Assembly: GCA_934045905.1 (NCBI GenBank)
Contig: OW203767.1
Span: forward strand, 12,527,073 to 12,591,072
From: Leuctra nigra
Lineage: Eukaryota > Arthropoda > Insecta > Plecoptera > Leuctridae
DNA length: 64,000 nucleotides
Reading direction: 5' to 3'
Shown: piece by piece, positions 39,101 through 50,544 of the stretch
Layout of the letters: each line of letters begins with the position of its first letter
How positions within the stretch are numbered: the stretch's first letter is position 1
Program-made: the position numbers and the translations under genes
Notes under the pieces: generated by a model
What the model saw: only the letters and a program-made list of their open reading frames with translations
Told to the model about the DNA's origin: nothing
Database searches by the model: none

Positions 39101-40719
39101 TCGTGTTAACTTACCGACGAGGAGGTTGGTGAGCAAGAACGGCGCGAAGTAATTGATCTGCATCACCAACTGGAGTCCGTCAACAGACTTCTTGATGCCG
39201 AGACCTCCTGCGCCTGCGTTGTTGACGAGCACGTCGAGGCGCGGCTCTGTGTTGATGACGTCACGCGCGAAGGCACGCACCGACGCCAGCGACGCCAGAT
39301 CAAGCTCACGCACAACGACGTCGTGGTTGCCGGACGCAGCCACGATCTCGGCTACAAATACAAGCAATGTTTCATGTAGTTTCCAAACTACAATTCGGTT
39401 GAGTCCAACACAACTTTTATGTCCGTTGGCGCGCAATTCAAAAAATCATGGAACTTTATGAACATGCCTCATAATATTTGTGATGTGATAATCAAGAAAG
39501 CAACTATGTGCATTAGAAGCAAAAAAAAATGTCCGAAGTCCAATTCAATTATCCTTGAGGTGAGACCAAAATTCAGTAATTCTACCTTCGTCCAGTCTAA
39601 TTTGTAATTGTTGTTACCTCAGTAATTCAGAAAGAGAACACTTCAATATAACTGTATTCGTTGACATTTAATCAAATGGCAATTTAGAAGCTTGAGATTA
39701 CAAAATTCAACATTTTGTGCAACGCAAAATCGAGAATATGGACATCGAGGATTTTGCTTCTGATAGTAAAGGGTAATTCATTACCTCTGGCTTCGTTGGC
39801 TGAAATTTTGTCTCTGCATGCTAGAATCACTCTGGCTCCTCTCTGTGCGAAGTCCTTGGCTGCTTCTTTGCCGATTCCTAGAGGAAGAATTCATGCAGTT
39901 CAAATCGCAGCGTGCCGAAGCAAAACATCCTATGTAAATCCTACGTAAAAGTATTTTGTAGAACCATAGTGATGTAGTGCATGACTTGGTTGAGTGGTTC
40001 GACCGCCCCGTTAAATAAGAAGTACTACACATCCTGTTTGGAAGGGCATTAAAGTCCGATTCTAAATTTTATTATGAAATTATCAATAATTTTGTCCTTT
40101 CAGTCTAAGCATGGGATCAGTGACTTGATAACAAAGTGGGTATTAAACTATGCAATTTGAGTTGGGCAATTCAAATCTGCAGACTTCATTTGGGACAATT
40201 TGGCTAGTGTGATAGACAAGAAACATCCAAATGGTTTAGAATCGGTTCTATTTTCCCAACTGCAATTGGACAATTTGAGATGAATGGACACTAGAATTGA
40301 AGCAAATGTTCGAAAAAGAGAACACATCTTCGTTATATTTAATCACACCTTATATAAAGATCAAATATTAACAAAACAATTAAATGCTAATTGTTGTTTA
40401 GGTCGATTGTTATGAAAAAAATATAAAACAAACCTCAAACCATGAAAGTGATTTCAATTGGGACAATTGGAATCTGGAAGATTTTAATTGCCCAACACAA
40501 ATTGCATAGTGTAATACCCACTTTACTAGTTGATAAATTATTTGAAAATGTGTTACCTGTATTGGAGCCGGTAACGATCACAGTTTTGCCATCAAGTCTT
40601 CTCTTGCCTTTATAAAATCCAATAGTCAATTTTAAATATAACTTAGTAATGATTAAAGCAACGATAATGATATTTAATGGCGAGCACAATTGAATCAAGG
40701 TATCTAACAAAAGCACCAT
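36186..40719 (-). CDS. Gene D: retinol dehydrogenase 11-14-like SDR, complete, 7 exons
   Basis: Exons: 40557-40719, 39785-39877, 39115-39351, 37962-38147, 37253-37362, 36490-36579, 36186-36290 (stop TAA); 327 residues. The ATG at 40719 gives a 163-nt first exon as in A and B; an in-frame ATG further up (40791) would add 24 residues before the anchor and is less likely. The hydrophobic anchor is at about residues 3-28. TGSNTGIG, ACRD (NADP(H) type), NNAG, Ser180 and Tyr205-G-W-T-Lys209 are present. Exon 3 is nearly identical to those of C, E and F over its first ~145 nt. The donor of exon 4 (GTAGGTCAACGC) coincides with a Helitron-like terminus. Divergent neighbour of gene E. Confidence 0.9.
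36602..37077. repeat. Dispersed repeat, partner of 59559-60094
   Basis: 'gtggctcaaccgatcgaac', 'acatttcaactatatttaa' and 'ttaacacgggaggtat' blocks recur at 59559-60094. A more diverged relative is at about 50880-51180. In intron 5 of gene D. Confidence 0.85.
37390..37959. mobile_element. Intron 4 of gene D filled by Helitron-like sequence with two outward 3' ends
   Basis: The low end begins 'taggaaaacgctgaatgta' (27 bp from the exon 5 acceptor). The high end is 'cgcttatcaaagcgttgca' followed by CTAC at the exon 4 donor. Both are versions of the family 3' terminus, pointing outward. The middle carries the 'gatcttg.aaaatttcaaa' blocks of the family. Confidence 0.65.
38220..38436. repeat. MITE-like inverted repeat, ~217 bp
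   Basis: Arms 'gtacactcgacaaatcataa' and 'gatttgttgggtgtac' extended by 'aaacggtattt' and 'aaataccgttt'. In intron 3 of gene D. Confidence 0.8.
38824..39010. repeat. MITE-like inverted repeat, 187 bp
   Basis: Arms of about 57 bp with 'tagaccagttcagaaa' and 'ttctgaattggtcta', plus inner 'cacatgcag'/'ctgcatgtg'. In intron 3 of gene D, about 105 bp from exon 3. Confidence 0.85.
39540..39780. repeat. Dispersed repeat, partner of 43782-44020
   Basis: 'ccttgaggtgag', 'cagtaattct', 'tataactgtatt' and 'gcaacgcaaaatcgagaa' occur in the same order near 43782-44020. Related hairpin ends 'cctcagaggtaga' are at 51630-51760. In intron 2 of gene D. Confidence 0.75.
40133..40524. repeat. Inverted-repeat element, ~390 bp
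   Basis: 'aaagtgggtattaaactatg' at the left is matched by 'catagtgtaatacccacttt' at the right, extended by 'ttgggcaatt'/'aattgcccaa'. In intron 1 of gene D. Confidence 0.85.
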
Positions 40720-42224
40720 TACTGCAAATATTTTACAGAAATTCAAATAATGATTTCTCTTGATCCATAAATTAACTTCCAAAGTCCTCAAAGTTCATTA
40801 AAAAAATATTGTATGTATTTTGCAATGAGTCACAGATTTTAGTTTCTGTCACGACAAAAATGAAAATTAAAGCCAAATTTCCGAAATTTATGATTGTGTT
40901 CAGCAGAAAGATCTAAATGAAAAGACGCCCAGATGTCGACGTGGTTTATATAAACTTCAACACCAAGATAATTAGGCAACCTTGCGTGCTAATTTTCTGT
41001 AATTTAATTACAAAAAAAGAATTCGCAAATTCATGCAAACCAAATTCCAACGGGCATCATAACATAATAATATGTATTAACAAGTTTAAACGAAACCTGT
41101 TTACTTCTGCATTAGTGTACCTATACAATGGTTTAATTTTAAAAAAATCGTGGTTAGAATACTAATGTAATAATATGTATGTGTTTACTGATTACAGTTG
41201 TTAACCGGATAACTTGGATATTTTGCAGTGTTTTGTATCTTGATTGTAGGTCTAGCCTTCCCGTACTGAAATAATTTGCTTGCCACGAATATGCACATCT
41301 ACGCGACCAAGTAGTTGAACACCTTGGGCAGCATGATCATCAGTGATGACCAAAGAATGTGCACAACCAAACTGTGCACTTTATGATGAGTTGATTCTCA
41401 CGCTGGCAATAATGCATCGAAATAAACGGATATTTTGAATTGAAACGGTAAAATACAAACTAAAATAAGGGTTAACTATACGTAGGTTTCAATTACATTT
41501 TCATTCTGGCGACATAAATTTTGACTTCATCTACAATAATTGGGAATATGCATTAATTTATTAAGAACTATAATTCAAAATAACAACATATTTGTTGGTA
41601 AATCGCACTATTTCCACATTAAAAATTGAAAAATTTCATTCATAAATATGAAATTGAAATTCAGTGTAAATTTTGGCGGGAAAACGCCACTCTGGCCAGT
41701 GATGTCATTTATATCAACCAACAATGATGTAGCCAAGGTTACAATAAAATATGACATCACTCGCCGGGATGGCGTTTTGCCGCCAAAATTTACACAGATT
41801 TTCAATTTAATATTTATGAATGAAAATGTACGGTTTTTAGTATGTGAAAATAGTTTTAATAATATCTTTGGCACTGCCAAAATTCCCATATTATATATAT
41901 TTTTTTAAATAATCTAGACCGCATAGGCATTGCCACCGTTTCCAAGATTTTTCAATTTTATGATATTTACAATTCCTAGCTGTCATAGCTTGCAATTCTA
42001 AAGGAAGTTGCATGCTGGTAAATACCATAATCAATCAAGTTATTTATTAAGGATGTCCAATACGACAGTATTACATCTTTATTATGTTACCATTTCCCTC
42101 AAATATATATTATTTGACAACTAAAATAGTGTCATTATGATACTCGGTAAATGCGATGGCTTGTTAGAGACCTACTTAGAATATGTAGCTCTATTTTGTC
42201 AGTTGCTTTCAGTTGGTATTCAAC
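40720..42224. promoter_or_regulatory. Divergent intergenic region between genes D and E
   Basis: The two start codons face away from each other across 1.5 kb, so both promoters must be here or in undetected 5' exons. TCAGT, the arthropod initiator core, occurs at 42199 and 42209, 16-26 bp before the gene E ATG. A MITE occupies 41607-41854. No other gene is seen. Confidence 0.4.
41607..41854. repeat. Inverted-repeat element, 248 bp, with ~75-bp arms
   Basis: Left arm includes 'gtgtaaattttggcgg' and right arm 'ccgccaaaatttacac'; both extend through 'cattcataaatat'. A related single end with 'cccgccaaaata' is at about 54047. It lies about 370 bp upstream of gene E. Confidence 0.88.
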
Positions 42225-45200
42225 ATGGAGTACTTATTTGACTGTCTCATTGACTATTGGTATTACACGGCTTCTAGTGTTGTGGTATTTCTATTAGTTT
42301 CTGTAAAATTATACATAAAACTGACTACTGGTGTTTATAAAGGCAAAGAGAAGCTGCATGGAAAGACAGTCATTGTTACTGGGGCAAATACAGGTAAGTA
42401 TATTTTTGAATGTGTTAGTTAGCGGACGTTGTTGAAACTCCTCAATCCTGGCCGTATTATTATTTTCTTAAATGTAATATGCTGAGGTAACAAATTGTTA
42501 ATTGTTGAAATTAATCTATATAATATGTTTGCATGAGACTCAACGCATGGTTGTGGCAGCCATTTTGTTGGCATCAAAATAATTGTTGTCAATCTGTGGT
42601 GCTGTAAATTTTAGGGTGCGTAAAATAACTTCTATAAGGAAGAACTGCATATTGAAAATACTATGTGCAAATCAGATATAAAGAAAATACAGTATGTGAA
42701 TTGTTTTAAAACAAAAGTATATCCTCATTCAAGGTCACTAAATATTCGGTGCAACATTATTGGTGAGCAATAATCTTGCATATTTTTTATAATTTTTTAT
42801 TGTTATCTCGTACTATCATCAATACCTTGGGTCTTGTAGCAAGTACCTTGCCAAAACATTAAAATACATTAAGTCATATTTTGTATAATCTAATAGTTTG
42901 CATAATTATAATTATGTTCATTAAAAGCATGACCGAAACAAGGCTAGATCATATCAGATTTAAATTGCATTTTATAATTTAACTTGCTGTACATAGAGCT
43001 AGTGACGCACTTATGTGAAATGTAGGTAACTGTTCATTTTAAACGTTTCACAAGCTTTAGTTGTGTTGAAAAACTATTTGTTTTTTTATAAAAATGTCAC
43101 TAGTTTGTCAAACATATTATACTCCTGGGTCTGGATTATCAAAAAGTAATATCTGCTAAAACTATTATCTTTTGATTTAATACCAAAAACACAATGTTAA
43201 ATGAAAGATAATACAAAATACAATATTAGCAGATAATACTTTTTGTGAACTTTTGTGAATCTTTCTGTGTTGATTTTCAAAAAAAGTCAAGTTTGTGAAA
43301 CGTTCAATGTAATGTGTTTTGATAAACTTTATTGTTGTAATATTGTGAAAACATAAACGAAGCTTTGAAGAACGCGTGCGTCAAGTTTATGGAGAAAATA
43401 TCGATATAACTATATAATTAATTATGAAAAAAATATCGAAACATCGACACCATATTTATTGAATATCGATATTCAATTGAATTCAAGGTAAATTTCTATA
43501 TTTATGATATTTCAATATTACGATCGATATAATATATTATATGAAAAGTCGAACGGAAAGTATCTTTACGCAGACATAAACAGCACGTAATGACGGTATA
43601 ATGTCACGGTAACGAATGTTTTAAATGTTTTAGTAGAACCAACACTTCATTCTTCAATGTTGTTTCAGGAATTGGCAAGGAAACAGCCAAGGACTTCGCT
43701 AAGAGAGGAGCTAGAGTGATCTTAGCTTGTCGAGATCTAACAAAGGCTAACCAGGCTAGAGGTGAGAGTTGACACAGTTAAATACCTCAGAGGTAGAAGG
43801 GCGTAAATCCATTTCAATGATTCTTGAGGTGAGCTCAAAAGCCAGTAATTCTGTCTTCATCCAATTATATTAGTAAATGTGACATGATGAGTAAATAAAA
43901 TAATACATCAGTATAACTGTATTTGTTGGCATCAGTCAAATGAAAATTGCTGGAACTTGATTACATAATTCCGATGTGCAACGCAAAATCGAGAACATGG
44001 ACTTCCAACCTTCTACTTTTAAGATACAGATATTTAGTTGATACATTTAGGTGTATTGTGTTTACACCAGGTAAAGCGTTGGGTTAATAATTATGATTAT
44101 AATTGGAAGACGTTGGAAGATGATAATACACATTTACTAAGGATGAATGGTTGTATGATAGAAAATAATAGCTTATCAAATACAAATAAAAATGTATATG
44201 TTAAAATGTAAATAAAAAAATTATAAAAATTTATGTATAAAAAATCCCAGAAAAAAACACTCCGTGTAAAAAAGGCAGCCAAGTCTCTTTACTTTAAAAA
44301 AATTCAACACCGAAAAGGAGTGATATCAAAAAAGGAGCCAAGTCAATGACATTTCCAAATATTTAATCGTATCTTTGAAATAAAAGTATAAACACCGAGA
44401 AATACTTTACAAAAGGACTTGGCGCATCGTTTTTTTAAAGACATCATTCTATCCTAAAAGTGGAAAGAATTTTACAAGTAGGTACATTTTCCTCTTTCTA
44501 TTAGAGCCAGAATCTATGAATCAAGCTACTTTTAGTAATGACTATTTTATAGTTTTGTCAATGGCGATAGAAGCATGATTTTATGCTGTAATATATAAGT
44601 AATATAAGGGTGAAAGAATTACATAACAATTGGAAGTGGTAAGAATGTAGGTTTCTTTGGAAAACTTCCATGGAGTCAGGAGTCAGGATCCTCATCAGTG
44701 TGTTGTGTCTAATGTCCGCCCGTCCGATCGGGTAGCTCAGTTGGTAGAGCTCTCGCCCGGCAAGTGAGAGGTCCCAAGTTCGTGCCCCGGTTCGGTCGGA
44801 TATTTTTCACAACACACATCCCTTCATATCAATTGGAAGTGGGCTCATACATATTCTTGCAGTACTGTTAATATGGCGATATTAGACTGGTATCTTTTCA
44901 TAATTTGATCTTGACTGAAGGAAATCATGAAACGTTGTCAAATAATTACTAACTAATGGAACACAATTATATATTTTTGAAGTGTCAAGTGTATAAAGTT
45001 AAATTTTTTAATAGAAATTCAATATGACTGTCTTCTTTGTGAAATGTATTTTTATAAAATGTGTATTAATAGAAATTGTTACATGATGAGAAGGTATAAC
45101 GCATGAGACTTAATTATATTCACCACGAAACAATATTACGAAGATTACTATTGTGTATATTTATAGAAAGCATAGACAACAAGTTTCATAGCGTATATAT

Positions 45201-48200
45201 TCATATAGAAAATATTTTACAGAAGGTATGTATAATATGTACCTAATTGAAAGATGTTTCCCTATTATTCTAAACATTCAAAATGACGGTTGTATATAAA
45301 TGGCACATGCTTATGAATAGAAAAATGTCTTTAAAAAAACGATGCGCCAAGTCCTTTTGTAAAGTATTTCTCGGTGTTTATACTTTTATTTCAAAGATAC
45401 GATTAAATATTTGGAAATGTCATTGACTTGGCTCCTTTTTTGATATCACTCCTTTTCGGTGTTGAATTTTTTTAAAGTAAAGAGACTTGGCTGCCTTTTT
45501 TACACGGAGTGTTTTTTTCTGGGATATCACTTCTTTTGTTAGTTTATTCATACAGCTTGTAGCATTCTTACCTCTATGCTTGTAGCACAGCTTGTGTCCG
45601 TGCAAGAACTTATTTCTTTAAAAAAATACGCCTATGCCGATTTGGATACTTAGAAAAGTTGCGTTTGGTATATAAGATTAAAATAATTATCCAAGAAGAA
45701 TAGCTTTAAGTTTCGTTACAATCGGTCCAGCCGTTTTCGATATATGACGTCACTTCCGGTTTTAGCAATGGCGGCCGAAAATAATGTCGTCTTGAATTCA
45801 TAATTATTACTCCTACACATTTCCAAAATTTGGTTGCAATCGGTACAGCCGTTTTTGATATATGACGTCACTTCCGGTTTTAACAATGGCGGCCGAAAAT
45901 AATGTCGTCTTGAATTCATAATTATTAGTACAACACATTTCCAAAATTTGGTTGCAATCGGTACAGCCATTTTCGATATATGACGTCACTTCCGGTTTTA
46001 ACAATGGCGGCCGAAAATAATGTCGTCTTGAATTCATAATTATTAGTACAACACATTTCCAAAATTTGATTGCAATCGGTACAGCCATTTTCGATATTTG
46101 ACGTTACTTCCGGTTTTAACAATGGCGGCCGAAAATAATGTCGTCTTGAATTCATAATTATTAGTCCAACACATTTCCAAACTTAGGTTGCAATCGGTAC
46201 AACCGTTTACGATATATGACGTCACTTCCGGTTTTAAAAATGGCCGCCGAGAACACTGCAACCTTGAATTTATAATTATTTACAAAGTACGTTTACTTAT
46301 ATCTATTTTAAAGTATAAAGTGGTGAATTTAGCGTCATTTAGCATATTTATGACGTCATTTCCGGTATAGGTCATAAAATGTGTGACGTCATTTCCGGTT
46401 TCGATATTTGAATCATCAAATATTACTGATTACATAAAGTTGACCGTCTAAATCGTTTAGCGCTGGTTTTGTTCTAATCTGTTTAGCCGTTTTTGAGACA
46501 TGATGTCACTTCCGGTTTCAAAATGGCGGCTTCCGGTTGGTTTTATAACAAGTCAAATGAAATATCAAAAGTACAAACGTTACATAAATATCAAGACAAT
46601 CGGATCAACAGTTGTTGCTGAAATGCAAATCGATGTATATTAAATTTCATGACGTCATTTCCGGTTTATTTAAAATAATGTTCAGTCTTTTGATATTGAT
46701 AATCCATATAGATGACCGTCTGAAACGATTGGCGCAAATTTCGTTCCGATCGGTCCAACCGTTGACGAGATATGACGTCACTTCCGGTTTCAAAATGGCG
46801 GCACAAAAAATTCATGGGGACAAGGTTAAATCAGACGCCAAAAGTGCACACGTGGTAAAAATGTGAGATCAATGGGGCGATGCCAAGCTAGGACGACGGG
46901 ATCGGCCACTTTGGCGCTAGCGTCGAGGCTGTGCTTTTCAAATCAACGCATTTCTTACCCCACAGTCCGTATTTTTATGTTATATTATAAGAATTAATGT
47001 TGATATTTTGTTATTTAAAGAAATAGTGGATAATTATTAGAAATGATAGTGTAATAATGATATTTTGATCATATAATGACAGATCACAGAATTATTTTTG
47101 TTTCCAGTGCTCTCTTGAAATGACTCACTGCTTAATGGAATTTTGTAACTTCCAATTAAAACAATTGAGAGGGTGTCGCTTCAGATTGAAATAGAATTTG
47201 CTTTAGATATTGCACTATCTTCTTATTTTTACACATTTAATTATACTAGAGTAAAAAATTTATGTATCTAAACAGTGAGTACATCTTCTTACGCATGTCA
47301 AAATAAAGTTTCGCGAGTTTTAATTCTGAGTGGCACGAACAGCTTACTTCACACTTGTCACAAAACCGATGGCAGCACCCTAGCGGGAGATAGTTTGGCT
47401 AGTGCCCTATCGGTTCAGCCGCTTAGGCTGTGGCCTGTTTACCGGATTTGAGCTCCAGCCTACTACTACTAAGATTATTATTATGAAAACCGCCCTAAAA
47501 CACAGTTTTCACGGCCCTCTAGCGCGCAAAGGGCGTAACCTATTGTTCCCAAATTTAGTATATGTTGTAGGGTGGGCCATAGCTCGAAATTAAGATATTT
47601 CGCAACAATGTGAGATTTCTCAATTTTAAGATCCAGTAGGCCGAAAATGCCACTTTGATGCTTACAGTAAAAGTGGGTTTGCTCCAGCCTTTATATGAGA
47701 GTGTGCGCGCGCCGTACGACTTGGCTGGCGTGGAGCGACCGCTCCACTAGATTTATAAAAAATATCAATTTTATTTGGAAGACGCATTTTTAAAATTGAT
47801 TAACATTCAATGAATAATACAAACTGACATGGATAATTGACATTGATAAAATATAAAAATCTAATTGTGAAATGTATCACCAAATCCTTACTTTCTGATC
47901 TGACTGACTGCAATATCCTAGCCGAGATCGTGGCTGCGTCCGGCAACCACGACGTCGTTGTGCATGAGCTGGATCTGGCGTCGCTGGCGTCGGTGCGTGC
48001 CTTCGCGCGTGACGTCATCAACACAGAGCGGCGCCTCGACGTGCTCGTCAACAACGCAGGCGCAGTGGCACTCCAGGAGCAGATCACGCAAGATGGCCTC
48101 CTCTTGGAGATGCAGGTCAACTACTTCGCGCCGTTCTTGCTCACGAACCTTCTTGTCGGTAAGCGTTGGAGGCGCCATGGATCAAAACGAAACAGACGCA

Positions 48201-50544
48201 GCTTTGTGCATTTCGAGATTATCACGAAAACCAGCCTATGAATTTTATACCAATCAAATATTTTTGATTAAACGATTTTTTTATTCGTTTATTGAAGCAT
48301 TCAGGAGAAAAATACAAGAAAAATGAATGGCTTTCAAAATTAATAAAATGACCGTGAAGCTCTTCTGTTGTAAGCAAATTCGGAATAGGCAAAACAAACG
48401 TTTATTAAAACAAATATAAGAATAATTAGAAAATTGGTAAGGTAAAATGAATACGAAGAATATAATACTACAATACCATTGTAAGGGATTTAAGAAAATA
48501 TATACGAAAGATGAATTGAGAGAGAATGTGTCAGGAGAGACTCGATTTTGAGCGACAAAGACAGTAAATCTTCAAGCTATTATATCTTTTGTCTCACTCA
48601 GAGACGTTTTTGAACTCCGTGAATTCCGATATACAATCCTGTGAAGTGAAGTTGGAGGTGTCCAAAAATCTTATTTTATTGAGCTCTGCATTTCAGACTT
48701 TTGCATTGGCAATCGACAGTTCGTTTGAAGAACAAAAGAAACCTACTTGTGCGTGTCATATTACTTTCAGATTTAATGAAGACCTCATCTCCCAGTCGCA
48801 TCATCTTCGTATCGTCCGTAGCACATCACCGCTCCAACCTGAATCTAGATGATTTGAACTTCAGGACTTCGTTCAGTTCCTACAGAGTCTACAACTGTTC
48901 TAAACTGGGCAACGTCTTGAACGCTAACGAGCTGGCGAGAAGATTGTCTGGGTCAGGTAGCCTACATTCTTGCTCAACTTTACTATCTCATTCTTCTATA
49001 GTTAATTTATTAGATAATTGAAGCAGAACGTATTTAATTAATACAACCTAAGTCTCCGTAGGCTAGGCAGGGCTTCTAGGCAGGGCAAAGAAGAATATAT
49101 TAGTGATTTTTTGTGCTGTACGTCCTGATTTAGCGCCATTTAGTAATAGGTATTGTATTTTTCATATTGTTTAGGTACCTAACGTATTTTTTAAAAATTA
49201 TTTTCAAGATAAACTTGACTGTACATTGTTATTTTTTGCTAAGTATTCTTTTTATTGGATTTTGTGGAATTTGTGAAATCTTAAAATTTATTTTTTGGGT
49301 AATTGCGTTAGCGCTTTTGTCAGACTCTATAGAATAATTATCTAATTTCTCGCTTTTGATTAGTGTCTGTAGCTGTTGTGATCTTTGTTTTAGGTGTTAC
49401 GGTCAACAGCCTAAATCCAGGATACGTAGCAACGGAAGTATTTAGAAACTTGCCGAAATGGATTATGAAAATAACAAATATGGGTCTGGAATGCTTTTGC
49501 AAGGTAAGTTAGAGAGTTATACTTTATACTTACAAGATTATCACAAAGTTTGACAATTGAATATAATTTTGTGGAAGTATCTAGGCATAAATTCCCTTAT
49601 TTAAAAAAAGTAATTTTAAATAGAACTGTGGAGGTGTACAACAACAATACAGTTATTTTAGAATATTCAATTTTTAGTTCGCTTTTAGTTATTCACTATT
49701 TCTAATAATATTTGGGAGAAGTAACCAATAAAAAATTTCGTAGCTCCTCAAGTTTTTTTTAAATGACAGGTATACCAATAGACCAAAACAGAAATGACTA
49801 GCGCTCTCGTTCGGTACTAAAACCGACCTCGCTGGCTCGGTCGGAATCCGTGTGATAGCCGCTCCTCCTCCATGGTCTTAGTAGCAGATTTAGGCATTTT
49901 GTACATTTATTTAATAAATAATAGGAGTAATGTTTTGGTATTACGTTTACACTCAAATAAACTGCACCTTTTGCAAGACAAATGACCACTATCAGCTTGT
50001 ATTTCCAATAACCATATCTGTTGTAATTTCAAAACAAAACTTCGTAATTTAACAAGAGACAGCTGCCGGGAATGGTTCCCGCGTCGAGGTATCACACACT
50101 TGACCTTGCGGTAGCGCATGCGCAGACACATCTTACTTAGTTCAAGTGGTGGCGCTGGCAACTTTCCGTTATGGTCTATAAAATGGTACGTCAATTCATT
50201 TTGTATTGACTTTCTATTGAATCTTTACAGTCACCACATGAAGGAGCACAAACAACCATCTACCTGGCAGTTTCTGAAGAAGTGCGAGGAGTAACAGGAA
50301 AATATTTCCAAGACTGCAAAGTGAGTGGAATTTCATATTAACTTGAGCACTGTTTCTATTAGAGCAATGTTGTCCATGAATTATGAATTACATACATGAG
50401 TATGATTCCTTCGCTTAAGATTATACGAAGTGTATGGTTTTATCTTTGCAGGAGGCGAAGATGTCAACTACTGCGCAAGATGCTGGAATAGCGAAGAAGT
50501 TGTGGAGAATTAGCGAAAATTTAGTCGCAGAAAAAAAAAAGTAG
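42225..50544 (+). CDS. Gene E: retinol dehydrogenase 11-14-like SDR, complete, 7 exons
   Basis: Exons: 42225-42393, 43669-43761, 47922-48158, 48771-48956, 49394-49503, 50231-50320, 50452-50544 (stop TAG); 325 residues. ATG at 42225 opens a hydrophobic anchor (about residues 13-31), then [11 protein letters not shown] and TGANTGIG (52-59). ACRD marks NADP(H) use; NNAG, Ser182 and Tyr207-N-C-S-Lys211 complete the active site. All borders are GT-AG with the shared 1,1,1,1,0,0 phases. Intron 2 is 4.2 kb and full of transposons, including a foldback with a tRNA-like insert and a CRE/ETS-rich repeat. Exon 6 ends TGCAAA rather than the TGCAAG of the minus-strand genes, a feature shared with F and G. 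Confidence 0.92.
43782..44020. repeat. Dispersed repeat in gene E intron 2
   Basis: Opens 'tacctcagaggtagaaggg' and continues with the same ordered blocks as 39540-39780, ending in 'ccaaccttctac'. The ends are inverted, so it may be a MITE family. Confidence 0.7.
44246..45523. mobile_element. Foldback element with ~200-bp terminal inverted repeats, 1.28 kb
   Basis: CCCAGAAAAAAACACTCCG starts the left arm (44246-44446). Its reverse complement ends the right arm (about 45325-45523). Inner arm ends share 'acttggcgcatcgtttttt' with the foldback at 24767-25164. The middle carries a tRNA-like sequence. No transposase. Confidence 0.9.
44726..44798 (+). tRNA. tRNA-like sequence, Ala(GGC) geometry, probably a pseudo-tRNA
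   Basis: Fits a 73-nt cloverleaf: acceptor 44726-44732 with 44791-44797 (all paired, with three G-U), D arm GCTC/GAGC, anticodon stem CTCGC/GTGAG, and loop CCGGCAA with anticodon GGC. The T arm is weak (CCAAG against CCCGG, two mismatches) and position 33 is C instead of U. The A box 'tagctcagttgg' is intact and the B box is degenerate. It sits inside a foldback transposon, so a relic or a SINE-like capture is more likely than a working tRNA. Confidence 0.5.
45715..46260. repeat. Tandem repeat, 118 bp x ~4.6, with CRE-ETS-YY1-like motifs
   Basis: TGACGT begins at 45745, 45863, 45981, 46099 and 46217, exactly 118 bp apart. Each unit contains TGACGTCACTTCCGG (the fourth has one change) followed by CAATGGCGGC or a close variant. 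It lies in intron 2 of gene E. Confidence 0.93.
46261..47750. repeat. Composite dispersed repeat, reverse copy of 21.4-24.65 kb
   Basis: 46261-46870 continues the CRE/ETS blocks (TGACGTCA at 46351, 46384, 46650, 46773). 47409-47750 matches the left part of the other copy in reverse. About 500 bp at 46875-47408 are extra here, and the Helitron-like composite is missing at 47483/47484. Confidence 0.8.

Noticed and set aside
44726..44798. A functional tRNA-Ala gene
   Set aside because: T-stem mismatches, C at position 33, a degenerate B box and a location inside a foldback element argue for a relic. Listed only as tRNA-like.
45716..46261. Repeated minus-strand frames with '[10 protein letters not shown]'
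   Set aside because: They arise from the 118-bp tandem repeat. They overlap each other in different phases and have no family resemblance.
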